Source: Sphingobacteriia bacterium
GTDB taxonomy: Bacteria > Bacteroidota > Bacteroidia > Chitinophagales > Chitinophagaceae
Direction of reading: 5' to 3'
Length of the DNA: 64,000 nucleotides
Assembly: GCA_004294135.1 (NCBI GenBank)
Contig: RDZY01000011.1
Location: 1-64,000, forward strand
Of this stretch, positions 52,497 to 62,526 are shown piece after piece. Within the stretch, counting starts at the first letter, position 1. Each line of letters opens with the position of its first letter. The notes beneath the pieces were generated by a model that was not told where the DNA came from, ran no database searches, and saw only the letters and a list, made by a program, of their open reading frames with translations. The position numbers and the translations under genes are program-made.

Positions 52497-55400
52497 ATGA
52501 GAAAACTTAAACTATTGTTTTCCTGCTTATTGCTAACATGCATGCTACATGCGCAGGAAACATTCCCCGTAAATGGAGTAGCAGACAAAAGAGACGACTG
52601 CTATGCATTTATCAACGCTACCATTGTAAAAGATGCACAAAATAAAGTGGCTAATGGAACCCTGATTATTAAGCAGGGTAAAATTATTGCCGTGGGCATA
52701 GGTATTAATATTCCAAAAAATGCGATCGTAATTGATTGTAAGGACAAATTTATTTATCCCTCATTTATAGATATTTACAGCGACTACGGAGTACCACAAG
52801 CACAAAGAGCCGCCGCGACTGGTTTTGGTGGATCTGGACAATTAACTTCTAATCAAAAAGGTGCTTATGGATGGAACCAAGCATTAAAACCAGAGTTGAA
52901 TGCAATTAACGTTTTCTCAGTAGACGACGCAAAAGCAAAACCTTTGCGCGAAATAGGATTTGGTACTGTTCTTACGCACCAGAAAGATGGTATAGCAAGA
53001 GGAACAGGAACTGTGGTAACCTTGGGTAACGAACCAGATAATTTTGTAGTAATAAAAGACAAAGCAAGTGCACACTATTCTTTTGGAAAAGGAATATCTG
53101 CGCAAACGTATCCATCCTCATTAATGGGTAGCATTGCCTTATTACGACAAACCTATTTAGACGCTGCTTGGTACAAGTCAAACACAGAAGCAGCCAACAA
53201 AGAAGGATTCAACCTAACCTTAAAAAATTGGAATGAGAACCAAAATCTCCCACAAATTTTTGATGCACAAGATCGGGTAGTGGACTTATGGAATCTTATG
53301 CGAGCTGATAGAATTGGCGATGAATTTGGTGTACAATATATTATTAAAGCAACGGGTAAAGAATACCAGCGTATTAAAGAAGTGGCTGCAACAAAAGCTC
53401 CATTAATTGTAAACTTAAATTTTGCGCAAGCATTAGATGTAGAAGATCCAAACGATGCGAGACTGGTTTCCTTAGCCGATATGAAAAACTGGGAATTGGC
53501 ACCAACCAATCCAGCCGCAATTGAGAAAGCAGGTATTCCTTTTTGCTTAACTACTGCTGACCTTCGCGATAGCAAAACATTTATGACCAACCTAAAAAAG
53601 GCAATTGAATATGGCTTATCGGAAAATGCAGCTATGGAGGCACTCACCAAAAACCCAGCTACTTGGTTGGGTGTTTATGATAAAGTTGGAAGCATTGATG
53701 CAGGTAAAATAGCTAATTTTATAATTACCAATGGGCCTGTATTTGGAGAGAAAACAATCCTCTTACAAAACTGGGTGCAGGGTAAAAAATATGCAGTAAA
53801 AGAAGAAGCATGGTTCAGCATTGCAGGTACTTATAATTTAGTAATAAATACAGGGGCAGGCTCAGAAGCGTATACAGTTGATGTAAAGACGAATAGTTCA
53901 GCTACAGTAATTGGTAAGGATACCTTAACAACACGATTTAGCTTTGAAGGAAAAAGTATAAAAATAGGCATTTCCCCAGCTCAGAAAAAAGGAAACAAAA
54001 CAACCAATACACTCGGAACCCGCCTAACTGGTTTTAGCAATGGCAATACTTGGAATGGAACAGGAGTAGATTCAAGCGGCAATGCCTTAAGCTGGACAGC
54101 AAGTTTGGTTAGTTTAACCATGCCAAAAACAGATTCAGTAAAACTTAAACCAATTCCTAAAACAGGAGTATCCTTCTATCCATTCACTGCATTTGGAAAC
54201 AATGATAGCAGTATGCCAAAACAAGAAACAATACTATTTAAAAATGCAACCGTGTGGACCAGTGATAAGCAAGGAAAGATGGAGGGAACTGATGTATTAA
54301 TTAAAAACGGAAAAATTGTAAAGATGGGTAAGAATATATCCGATCCATCTGCAAGAATAATTGATGCAACAGGAAAACACTTAACAGCAGGCATCATTGA
54401 TGAACATTCGCATATAGCTTCAGCTTCTACCAATGAAGGTGGTCAATCTGTTACTTCCGAAGTACGTATGCAAGATAACTTAGATCCTGATGATATTAAT
54501 ATTTACAGACAATTAAGTGGTGGCGTTACCAGTTCGCATATACTACACGGATCGGCTAATACCATTGGGGGACAAACACAATTAATTAAACTTCGTTGGG
54601 GAACAGACGATAATGGACTAATATTTAAAAGTGCTGATCCCTTTATCAAATTCGCTTTGGGTGAAAACGTAAAACGTTCGTCCTCGTCACAAGGAAATAA
54701 CCGTTTCCCCGATACCAGAATGGGCGTAGAACAAGTATTGATAGATGCATTCACCCGGGCCAAAGCTTATGAATTGGAATTGAAAGAAGCAATTGCCAAC
54801 AATAAGAAAAAAGGAGCAACGCAGATTGTATTCAGAAGAGACCTTGAATTAGATGCATTGGTAGAAATCATGAACGGTAAAAGGTTTATTACTTGTCACA
54901 GTTATGTAGCAAGTGAAATAATTGCGACCATGCGCGTAGCTGAAAGATTCGGATTTAAGATCAATACTTTTACGCATATTTTGGAGGGCTATAAAGTGGC
55001 TGACAAAATGAAAGCACATGGAGCTGCGGCTTCTACCTTCTCCGATTGGTGGGCATATAAAAATGAAGTACAAGATGCTATTCCATATAATGCAACCATT
55101 ATGCATAATGTAGGACTAAACGTTGCAATCAATTCTGATGATGCTGAAATGGCGCGCAGATTAAATCAAGAGGCGGCGAAAAGTATAAAATATGGCGGCA
55201 TGAGTGAAATAGATGCACTGAATATGGTAACGATCAACCCGGCTAAAATGCTGCACGTAGAGGATAAAGTAGGAAGCATTAAAGAGGGCAAAGATGCTGA
55301 TCTGGTTTTATGGAGTGCTCACCCATTAAGCATTTATGCAAAATCGCTTTACACCATTGTAGATGGTATTGTATATTTTGATCGGGAGAAAGACCTAGCA

Positions 55401-55601
55401 ATGAGAAAAGAAGTAAAAGCAGAACGTACTAGATTGATCAATAAAATGGTAGGTGAAAAAAGAAACGGTGGTGCAGTTGCTCCATTCACGCCAAGTTATA
55501 AATTCATTCATACTTGTTTGGACCATGGTCACAAACTGGGATTGCTTGAAATAGAAGAAGAAGCTGATATGGAATCATCATTGGGAAACAACAAAAACTA
55601 A
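52497..55601 (+). CDS. exported two-domain amidohydrolase-family protein
   Basis: 1034 residues. Signal peptide MRKLKLLFSCLLLTCMLHAQ. Two amidohydrolase-like halves: residues ~30-460, where the usual HxH of the first metal site reads FIDIYSDYG, so metal ligands are lost; and ~585-1000, where GIIDEHSHIA keeps HxH, with later FITCHSY, FKINTFTHILEGYK and INSDD as further ligand regions. Only the second half should be catalytic. A related 438-residue gene follows after 4 bases. Substrate unknown (imidazolonepropionase/dipeptidase-like superfamily). Confidence 0.87.
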   Translation: MRKLKLLFSCLLLTCMLHAQETFPVNGVADKRDDCYAFINATIVKDAQNKVANGTLIIKQGKIIAVGIGINIPKNAIVIDCKDKFIYPSFIDIYSDYGVPQAQRAAATGFGGSGQLTSNQKGAYGWNQALKPELNAINVFSVDDAKAKPLREIGFGTVLTHQKDGIARGTGTVVTLGNEPDNFVVIKDKASAHYSFGKGISAQTYPSSLMGSIALLRQTYLDAAWYKSNTEAANKEGFNLTLKNWNENQNLPQIFDAQDRVVDLWNLMRADRIGDEFGVQYIIKATGKEYQRIKEVAATKAPLIVNLNFAQALDVEDPNDARLVSLADMKNWELAPTNPAAIEKAGIPFCLTTADLRDSKTFMTNLKKAIEYGLSENAAMEALTKNPATWLGVYDKVGSIDAGKIANFIITNGPVFGEKTILLQNWVQGKKYAVKEEAWFSIAGTYNLVINTGAGSEAYTVDVKTNSSATVIGKDTLTTRFSFEGKSIKIGISPAQKKGNKTTNTLGTRLTGFSNGNTWNGTGVDSSGNALSWTASLVSLTMPKTDSVKLKPIPKTGVSFYPFTAFGNNDSSMPKQETILFKNATVWTSDKQGKMEGTDVLIKNGKIVKMGKNISDPSARIIDATGKHLTAGIIDEHSHIASASTNEGGQSVTSEVRMQDNLDPDDINIYRQLSGGVTSSHILHGSANTIGGQTQLIKLRWGTDDNGLIFKSADPFIKFALGENVKRSSSSQGNNRFPDTRMGVEQVLIDAFTRAKAYELELKEAIANNKKKGATQIVFRRDLELDALVEIMNGKRFITCHSYVASEIIATMRVAERFGFKINTFTHILEGYKVADKMKAHGAAASTFSDWWAYKNEVQDAIPYNATIMHNVGLNVAINSDDAEMARRLNQEAAKSIKYGGMSEIDALNMVTINPAKMLHVEDKVGSIKEGKDADLVLWSAHPLSIYAKSLYTIVDGIVYFDREKDLAMRKEVKAERTRLINKMVGEKRNGGAVAPFTPSYKFIHTCLDHGHKLGLLEIEEEADMESSLGNNKN

Positions 55602-55605
55602 TCAC

Positions 55606-56922
55606 ATGAAAAAAATCATATTTATATTCAGTACCATACTGCTGCTGTCAGTAGTAGCAACAGCACAAGAAACCGTTTATCCTGCCAAGGAACAAAAAGG
55701 AATATTCTATATAAAAAACGGAACCCTTCATATTGGAAATGGAACCGTAATGGAAAACGCTACCATTAAAATAAACAACGGTAAAATAGAAGAAATAGGA
55801 ACTCAAATAAATATTCCTTCTGGTGATATTACAGTGTACGACCTAAAAGGAAAACATATTTATCCGGGATTAATTTTACCTGCTTCTAACTTGGGCTTAC
55901 AAGAAATATCAGGTATAAGATCTATGAGCGACTTCAACGAAATTGGAGAAACAAATGCTAGCATAAGGGCTATAGCAGCTTATAATGCTGACTCAAAAAT
56001 TACCAACACATTACGCTCTAATGGAATCTTACTGGCACATATTGCTCCTGCTGGATCCTTAGTAGGGGGACAATCCTCTGTGGTGCAATTAGACGCTTGG
56101 AATGGAGAAGATGCAGCTTATCAAGCCGATATGGGAATGCAATTTTATATGCCCAGCTTACTCGCTAGACCAGGTGGTAGATTCGCTGCCTTATTTGCCG
56201 CTTTCTTTCCCCAGCCAACAACAGATCCTGTAAAAGCTGCGATAGAAAAAATTGAAGGTGTAAAGCAGTTTTTTCGTGAAGCAAAAGCATATATCGCAGG
56301 AGATCAAAAAGAAATCAACCTAAAATTTGAAGCCACAAAAGGGCTTTTCACAAAAAAACAAAAACTGTTTATTCATTGTACCCAAGTAAAACAGATGCTA
56401 TTGGCAATTGATTTTGTGAAAGAGTTTGGGTTTGATATTGTACTGGTAGGAGCCGGAGATAGTTGGAAGATAGCCGACCTAATCAAGCAAAATAATATAG
56501 CAGTTATCATCAGTCAAATGCACGACCTGCCCACTTTAGACGACGATGATATTGACCAACCTTATAAAACACCAGCAGCCTTACAAAAAGCGGGAGTATT
56601 GTATTGTATCAACGACGACGATCCACAAAACAGGGGACGTAATCTTGCTTTTAATGCAGGTACTGCAGCAGCGTATGGATTAAGCAAAGAAGAAGCACTT
56701 AGTGCCATCACCTTAAATACAGCAAAAGTATTGGGCATAGCAGATCGCACGGGTTCAATAGAAGTAGGTAAAGACGCCAATATAATTGTGAGTGAGGGTG
56801 ATGTATTAGATATGCATACCAGTATAATTGTACACGCTTTTATTCAGGGAAGAAAAATTAAGTTAGATGATAAACACAAACAACTGTTCGAACGATATAA
56901 AGAAAAGTACGGTTTAAAATAA
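55606..56922 (+). CDS. exported amidohydrolase-like protein lacking metal ligands
   Basis: 438 residues. Signal peptide MKKIIFIFSTILLLSVVATAQ. Amidohydrolase barrel with the normal N-terminal strand (LKGKHIYPGLILPASNLG) but without the HxH motif; it resembles the degenerate first half of its upstream neighbour. The C-terminal text DANIIVSEGDVLDMHTSI is typical of the family. It probably partners the 1034-residue protein, as a non-catalytic subunit; that is inferred from the 4-base spacing and shared loss of ligands. Confidence 0.8.
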   Translation: MKKIIFIFSTILLLSVVATAQETVYPAKEQKGIFYIKNGTLHIGNGTVMENATIKINNGKIEEIGTQINIPSGDITVYDLKGKHIYPGLILPASNLGLQEISGIRSMSDFNEIGETNASIRAIAAYNADSKITNTLRSNGILLAHIAPAGSLVGGQSSVVQLDAWNGEDAAYQADMGMQFYMPSLLARPGGRFAALFAAFFPQPTTDPVKAAIEKIEGVKQFFREAKAYIAGDQKEINLKFEATKGLFTKKQKLFIHCTQVKQMLLAIDFVKEFGFDIVLVGAGDSWKIADLIKQNNIAVIISQMHDLPTLDDDDIDQPYKTPAALQKAGVLYCINDDDPQNRGRNLAFNAGTAAAYGLSKEEALSAITLNTAKVLGIADRTGSIEVGKDANIIVSEGDVLDMHTSIIVHAFIQGRKIKLDDKHKQLFERYKEKYGLK

Positions 56923-56931
56923 ACTAATCTA

Positions 56932-56965
56932 AAATCCCTTCCCAGTAAATGAGGAAGGGATTTTT
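56932..56965 (+). terminator. intrinsic terminator after the amidohydrolase pair
   Basis: AAATCCCTTCC and GGAAGGGATTT form an 11-bp stem with a 10-base loop, followed by TT. It separates the amidohydrolase operon from polA, whose ATG is at 56984. Confidence 0.85.
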
Positions 56966-56983
56966 ATTTACTACCTTAGCCCG

Positions 56984-59821
56984 ATGCAAAAGAAACTTTT
57001 TCTATTAGATGCGCTTGCTTTAATATATCGGGCTTATTATGCGCTTATTCGTAGCCCGAGAATTACTACCAAAGGAATAAACACCAACGCGCAGTTTGGA
57101 TTTACCAGCACGCTTTACGATTTAATCAATAAAGAAAAACCCACCCACCTAGCAGTCTGCTTTGATACACACGCACCTACGGAAAGACATATCGATTTTA
57201 CCGATTATAAAGCCAACCGACAAGAAGCACCAGAGGACTTGCTGGCAGCTATTCCAGCTATTCAAAAAATAATCAGGGGCTTCAATATTCCCGTAGTAGA
57301 ACTTGATGGTTATGAAGCTGATGATGTAATTGGTAGCATTGCATGGCAGGCTTCGGCAGTAGGCTATGAAGTATTTATGGTAACACCTGATAAGGATTAT
57401 GGGCAACTATTGGTGAAGCCCAATGTATATATTTACAAGCCACCCTATATGGGCAATCCTGAAGAAATATTAACAGCAGAAAAAATTTGTGCAAAATGGG
57501 ATATCAGTCGCGTTGACCAAGTAATTGATATGCTGGGCCTTATGGGAGATGCGGTAGATAATATTCCAGGCATACCCGGAGTGGGTGAAAAAACGGCCGC
57601 CAAATTATTAAAAGAGTATAACACATTGGAAGGTATTTTAGATAATGCCGAAGCACTTAAAGGATCGTTGGGAGAAAAAGTAAGGGCTGGAAAAGATCTG
57701 GCCATTCTAAGTAAAAAACTAGCCACCATTATTACCGATGTGCCTGTAACATTTCACGAAGAAGAATATAGGTTGAAAGAATGGAACAGAGAAGAGCTGA
57801 ATGAAGTGTTTACAGAACTGGAATTTAAAACACTGGGAAAGCGAATATTGGGAGATGATTTCAATGCTTTTCAATCGGCACCAGTAGGTGTACAAACCGA
57901 TTTATTTGGAAATGCAGTAGAGACAAAAATACAGTCCCAAAAAACAAACAAGAATAATATTACGGAAGAACCAGTTTTGGAATCAGTCGGCTTAATAGCA
58001 GAGAAAAATATTGAGAATACAGAGCACGATTATCAAACAATAGAAGGTATAGAAGCTATTGCGGCATTAATTACAATATTGACTGCACAACAAGAAATAT
58101 GTTTCGACACAGAAACAACAGGAACGGATGCGAATAATGTAGAGATTGTGGGTCTAAGTTTTTCTTTTGAAAAAGGTAAAGGATATTATATTCCTTGTCC
58201 CCCCAACCAACAAGAAACACAAACCATACTCAATCAATTAAAATCCTTATTTGAGCAAACCGATAAAACTTGGGTGGGGCAAAATATTAAATACGATTTA
58301 TTGGTGTTGAAATGGTATGGCATAGAACCAGCAGGAACACTATTTGATACCATGTTGGCGCATTATGTGATGGAGCCAGAAGGCAGACGTAGTATGGATT
58401 TGTTGAGCGCACAATACCTAGGATATCAGCCAGTATCTATAGAGACTATAATTGGAAAAAAAGGAAAAAATCAAGGATCAATGCGAGACGTTGCCATTGA
58501 TAAAATAAAAGAATATGCAGCAGAAGATGCAGATATAACGCTTCAATTAAAAAAGGCATTTGTACCCTTATTAAAAGAAAAGCAGGTAGAAAAAATATTT
58601 AACGAAGTAGAAAACCCTTTGGTGCGGGTGCTGACCAATATGGAATTTGAAGGCATAAAAATAGACGAGGCATTCTTGAATGAATACAGTAGAGAGCTGG
58701 AGCGAGAAGCAAAGAAATGTGAAGAAAGTGTATATGAACAGGCGGGCGTAAGATTTAATTTGGCATCACCCAAACAGTTGGGAGAGGTATTATTTGATAA
58801 GTTAAAAATAGACGCCAAAGCAAAAAAAACAAAAACGGGTCAGTATGCAACTGGTGAAGATGTGTTGTTGAAACTGGCCAGTCAACACAAAATTGTAGAT
58901 GATATTTTAGGATTCAGGGAGCTTACAAAATTAAAGTCCACTTATGTAGATGCGCTACCCGCAATGATCAATAAAAAAACAGGAAGGGTACATACCAGTT
59001 ATGCGCAGGCAGTTGCGGTTACAGGAAGATTGAGCAGTAATAATCCGAACTTACAAAATATTCCAATTAGAACAGAAAGAGGAAGAGAAATAAGAAAAGC
59101 ATTTATACCCAGAGAGCCGGGACGAATATTGATGAGTGCAGATTATTCACAAATAGAGTTGAGAATAGTGGCAGCAATTAGTGGAGATCCAAATATGTGT
59201 GAAGCCTTTAGGTTGAGAAAAGACATTCACACAGCAACAGCTGCAAAAGTGTATAATATTGCAGAAGCGGATGTTACAAAAGAGATGCGTTATAAAGCAA
59301 AGAGTGTAAACTTTGGAATTATTTATGGGCAGGGAGCTTTTGGTCTCGCAGACAATTTGGGTATCAGCAGAACAGAAGCAAAAGAAATTATTGACAACTA
59401 TAAAAAGGAATTCCCGAATATACAGCAGTATATGGATGAGCAGATAAATCTTGCCAAAGAAAACAGCTATGTAGAAACATTAATGGGTAGAAAGCGATGG
59501 TTAAAAGACATCAACAGCAGTAATTTTACGGTGCGTGGTTATGCAGAACGAAATGCCATCAATTCACCCATACAAGGAACAGCAGCAGATATGATTAAGT
59601 TGGCTATGATTGGTATACACCAAGAAATGGGAAAGGGCAATTGGGCTTCAAAAATGATTTTACAAGTACACGATGAATTGGTATTTGATGCCGTAGAAAC
59701 CGAAGCTGATGCATTACAAGAGTTGATTATTCGATGTATGGTAAACGCGTTGCCATTACCCAATAATGTACCAGTAGAAGCAGAAGTTGGCAGGGGTAAA
59801 AATTGGCTGGAAGCGCATTAA
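56984..59821 (+). CDS. polA: DNA polymerase I
   Basis: 945 residues. N-terminal 5' nuclease (1-~290: LDALALIYRAYYAL, ELDGYEADDVIGSIA), then a 3'-5' exonuclease with intact acidic residues (CFDTETTGTDANNVEIVGLS, NIKYDLLVLK, YAAEDADITLQLK), then family-A polymerase motifs A DYSQIELRIVAAISGD, B RYKAKSVNFGIIYGQGAFG and C LQVHDELVFD. All three activities appear intact. A long linker of ~50 residues separates the nuclease and exonuclease domains. Confidence 0.97.
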   Translation: MQKKLFLLDALALIYRAYYALIRSPRITTKGINTNAQFGFTSTLYDLINKEKPTHLAVCFDTHAPTERHIDFTDYKANRQEAPEDLLAAIPAIQKIIRGFNIPVVELDGYEADDVIGSIAWQASAVGYEVFMVTPDKDYGQLLVKPNVYIYKPPYMGNPEEILTAEKICAKWDISRVDQVIDMLGLMGDAVDNIPGIPGVGEKTAAKLLKEYNTLEGILDNAEALKGSLGEKVRAGKDLAILSKKLATIITDVPVTFHEEEYRLKEWNREELNEVFTELEFKTLGKRILGDDFNAFQSAPVGVQTDLFGNAVETKIQSQKTNKNNITEEPVLESVGLIAEKNIENTEHDYQTIEGIEAIAALITILTAQQEICFDTETTGTDANNVEIVGLSFSFEKGKGYYIPCPPNQQETQTILNQLKSLFEQTDKTWVGQNIKYDLLVLKWYGIEPAGTLFDTMLAHYVMEPEGRRSMDLLSAQYLGYQPVSIETIIGKKGKNQGSMRDVAIDKIKEYAAEDADITLQLKKAFVPLLKEKQVEKIFNEVENPLVRVLTNMEFEGIKIDEAFLNEYSRELEREAKKCEESVYEQAGVRFNLASPKQLGEVLFDKLKIDAKAKKTKTGQYATGEDVLLKLASQHKIVDDILGFRELTKLKSTYVDALPAMINKKTGRVHTSYAQAVAVTGRLSSNNPNLQNIPIRTERGREIRKAFIPREPGRILMSADYSQIELRIVAAISGDPNMCEAFRLRKDIHTATAAKVYNIAEADVTKEMRYKAKSVNFGIIYGQGAFGLADNLGISRTEAKEIIDNYKKEFPNIQQYMDEQINLAKENSYVETLMGRKRWLKDINSSNFTVRGYAERNAINSPIQGTAADMIKLAMIGIHQEMGKGNWASKMILQVHDELVFDAVETEADALQELIIRCMVNALPLPNNVPVEAEVGRGKNWLEAH

Positions 59822-59850
59822 ACAATACTGGATGAATGGTTGAGAGAATA

Positions 59851-61305
59851 TTATCGGAGTAAACACCAGTTGCGAAGTTGTAAACCGCCGTTGCTATTTA
59901 CTGTAATCTTTTTTTCATTACTAAAACTTTGGAGTGTTATTTCATTCACTCCTTTTTGTAATGGAATTCGAATGTACTGGATAATGCCTGGGAGCGATTG
60001 CCAATTGCGTGTATCGGCTTTTTCGGTGGCAGTGTTCAACAACCCTACCAGCAAGCCCGCAGCGGCAGCAACATTTTCTCCATGATTCTTCTTGTCTTTA
60101 GAATCGCTTTTTGAATTCTCCGCTACGGTTTTTGCAGCGGCTGATGCAACAGCTTGGGTAGCTTTTTTTATAACCGCTCTTACCAGTGCAGCAGACACTT
60201 CTTTAATCATCCGTTCTCTTAAAATTTCAGGTGCTAAAACGGAGATATTATGAACAAGTTGGGATTTATACGATTGTCCATTAAGCATAATTTTAGTCGA
60301 TTCGAAATGAATATTTTGGGGTGTGTACACTGGAATAGCGACAGAAATAATACTAAAATCGCTGATAGATCTGGAAGTATTCCATCCAGCGAATCCATAA
60401 TCAAAAGGAATATTCATTCCACCAAAAGGGCCATTGAAAAAGAAAGATCCGTTTCCAATATTAGTCAACGTAAATCTTTGATCGGCTTTGATCGGTGCCA
60501 TACCTTTTTCTATAAAAAGCACCAATTCACCGGCTTCATTGGTTTCTGTATTTCTAAATTCAATACCTGTTTTCTTTTCGTAGCGTTGTATTTGATCGGT
60601 GAATCCTGAGCGATAAGCAGAGCGATACATATCCTGCAACAAAGTTGGAGGAAGCGCTACACCATAGTAAATTCTATTTTCTGCATTCAGAAACAAATCC
60701 ACTGCATTGCGGTAAGAGATAAAGGCATTGTTAGATTCCCCATTAGATTCATAAACTAATCCTTGTACAATAAGTGAAAAAGCATCTTCTTTGTACTTAT
60801 TAGAAGTGGGTTTAAATTGATCCTCCAAAGTATTGTTACTAAGTGTAATTCTCCTAGCTTCTACACGAGCACCATCGGGTTGGTTAAGGTATAAATAATT
60901 AAGTGCTTTATAATAATGAATCATGAAACGCTCAAAATCTTCACCCAAATAATTTTTAGCCATGGGGCTTACTAATCCAGATTTAATAAAGTCGCCCATA
61001 GATTTTCGTTGCGATTCAATAAAGGCATCTGCTTGGTTAAGATAAATATTACTGCTATCATAAAATCCTTGTAAATGATTCAGCTTACCCAATTCCATCA
61101 ACCGAAGCAATTCATTGCGATTTTGTTTTAGGAAGCGATTGTTGTTTAACGCATTTTGCGCATCGCTGTAATTGTTGTGTTTTAAAAAACCATAGTATCT
61201 ACTCAGCTTATTATTATAAGAGGCACAACTGAACAAAAAAGGCAGGGACAGTAAAACTATCCATGCCTTTGAAGAAAATATTTTATTGCTTAGAAAATGC
61301 TGCAT
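59851..61305 (-). CDS. COG3014-like lipoprotein
   Basis: 484 residues. Lipoprotein signal with Cys27 in LPFLFSCASYNN, followed by TPR-like helices (~30-250) and a beta-rich domain (~250-370). The family is found with LpoB-type proteins in many Gram-negatives. Here it follows the LpoB gene (20-base gap), in the order exported repeat protein, LpoB, COG3014. An Ala/Lys-rich stretch (~380-430, ATQAVASAAAKTVAENS) links to the C-terminal strands. Role is probably in peptidoglycan synthesis control or envelope assembly; that is inferred. Confidence 0.78.
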   Translation of the reverse strand: MQHFLSNKIFSSKAWIVLLSLPFLFSCASYNNKLSRYYGFLKHNNYSDAQNALNNNRFLKQNRNELLRLMELGKLNHLQGFYDSSNIYLNQADAFIESQRKSMGDFIKSGLVSPMAKNYLGEDFERFMIHYYKALNYLYLNQPDGARVEARRITLSNNTLEDQFKPTSNKYKEDAFSLIVQGLVYESNGESNNAFISYRNAVDLFLNAENRIYYGVALPPTLLQDMYRSAYRSGFTDQIQRYEKKTGIEFRNTETNEAGELVLFIEKGMAPIKADQRFTLTNIGNGSFFFNGPFGGMNIPFDYGFAGWNTSRSISDFSIISVAIPVYTPQNIHFESTKIMLNGQSYKSQLVHNISVLAPEILRERMIKEVSAALVRAVIKKATQAVASAAAKTVAENSKSDSKDKKNHGENVAAAAGLLVGLLNTATEKADTRNWQSLPGIIQYIRIPLQKGVNEITLQSFSNEKKITVNSNGGLQLRNWCLLR

Positions 61306-61325
61306 GCAATGATTAAAAAAGTAAC

Positions 61326-61910
61326 TTAATTCTTAACGTATTTAGCAATTTTTTTATCGCCAATCCAAACTACTTCATTGGTTTCTATATTGGTAAGTTC
61401 TAAGTTAACAATATAGGTAACGGTTTTCTTGCGTTTAAAAGCATCTACAATAGAATTGATAGAACCTTGCAAAATGTAGTCAGCACCCTTTTCTAGTCCA
61501 AACTTTTTAATGGTACTTTGAGAAGCATTGGTTTGTTGATCGGCTTTTTCTGCGCGCATTTCTTCTCTTTTTTTACCACTTTGCACAAGACCCACTTTAT
61601 CGGTTTGAATAAAAGAACGCTCCAGATCATTCATGAAGGTTTCTGCTTCTATATGTTCGTGACTTTTATTGGTAATCATTCCGACAATTACAACTGGTTT
61701 TTTTGTGTTGGCAACGAGGTGGTTAATAAGCCATTTCTCGCTTAGAATCTGATCCCTGAGTTCTTGAGCAGTGATTCTACTATCGGTAGCATTCCAACTA
61801 CCGCTGATATCAATTTGTTCGGAAGGGTCAATTCGAGTAACTTGACGTTGAGCGCAAGAAACAGTAAATAAAACAAAAGCAATAAGGGTTAAACGTAGAG
61901 AAAAGTTCAT
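61326..61910 (-). CDS. lpoB: LpoB-type penicillin-binding-protein activator lipoprotein
   Basis: 194 residues. Lipoprotein Cys19 in FVLFTVSCAQRQ, then the LpoB domain: RIDPSEQIDISGSWNATDSR, KKPVVIVGMITNKSHEHIEA, FGLEKGADYILQGSINSIVD and NLELTNIETNEVVWIGDKKI, the TolB-N-like fold of LpoB. In enterobacteria LpoB switches on PBP1b from the outer membrane. The periplasmic linker is short. Genetic partner of the COG3014 lipoprotein. Confidence 0.85.
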   Translation of the reverse strand: MNFSLRLTLIAFVLFTVSCAQRQVTRIDPSEQIDISGSWNATDSRITAQELRDQILSEKWLINHLVANTKKPVVIVGMITNKSHEHIEAETFMNDLERSFIQTDKVGLVQSGKKREEMRAEKADQQTNASQSTIKKFGLEKGADYILQGSINSIVDAFKRKKTVTYIVNLELTNIETNEVVWIGDKKIAKYVKN

Positions 61911-61935
61911 AATAGATATTTAAGCAGTGTTTGAA

Positions 61936-62382
61936 TTAGAAAGAAAAAAACCAATTGCCGGTTCTGAAACCAATACCAGGGAAAAGTGGGTTGAATCGAT
62001 TTCTGCGATTGTAATGATTGTAAGGCGACCAACCATTGTTGAAACCCCATCCATTGTTAAAACCAAAATCATTATTGTGTGCCCATCCATTGTTAAAGCC
62101 AATTCCGTTGTTGAAGCCCCATCCGTTATTAAACCCCCAGTTGGCGCGACGCGCCTGCCTGCGATTGTTTCTGTTTTCTAACTTTTCGGCATACCAATCG
62201 TAGGCTTTATAAGTATCTTGAACGGTAATATTGCTGTTCAAGAGAAGACTATCTCTAAAACGGGTGTACTTATCTTGACTGATTTTATAGTCAGGATTCT
62301 GATCAGGTAAAAGTCCATTTGATTGAGCGCGACCGCTGAATGAGATCAGGGCAAAGAGCAGGAAGCAGAGGTAAGGTTTCAT
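61936..62382 (-). CDS. exported protein with GFNNGW hexapeptide repeats
   Basis: 148 residues. Signal peptide MKPYLCFLLFALISFSGRAQ, a charged helical middle (30-80), then six or so copies of GFNNGW/GFNNG(I/D) at residues 82-119, and a Phe-rich tail. The DNA repeats have an 18-base period. First gene of the LpoB/COG3014 cluster, so a periplasmic or surface role near peptidoglycan is likely. No known family. The Asn/Gly/aromatic repeats could bind carbohydrate or self-associate; this is a guess. Confidence 0.65.
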   Translation of the reverse strand: MKPYLCFLLFALISFSGRAQSNGLLPDQNPDYKISQDKYTRFRDSLLLNSNITVQDTYKAYDWYAEKLENRNNRRQARRANWGFNNGWGFNNGIGFNNGWAHNNDFGFNNGWGFNNGWSPYNHYNRRNRFNPLFPGIGFRTGNWFFSF

Positions 62383-62526
62383 ATAATTTATTTAATTGAG
62401 TTTAGCCAGAGAATTCGCAAATCAACAAACGGGTTGAAAACAAATTCTGTTGTGGCTCATTTCATAAAAGATTCCTAATAATCCTATACAAATCTAATAC
62501 CAAAAATTAAGGTAAGGCAGAAAGGG

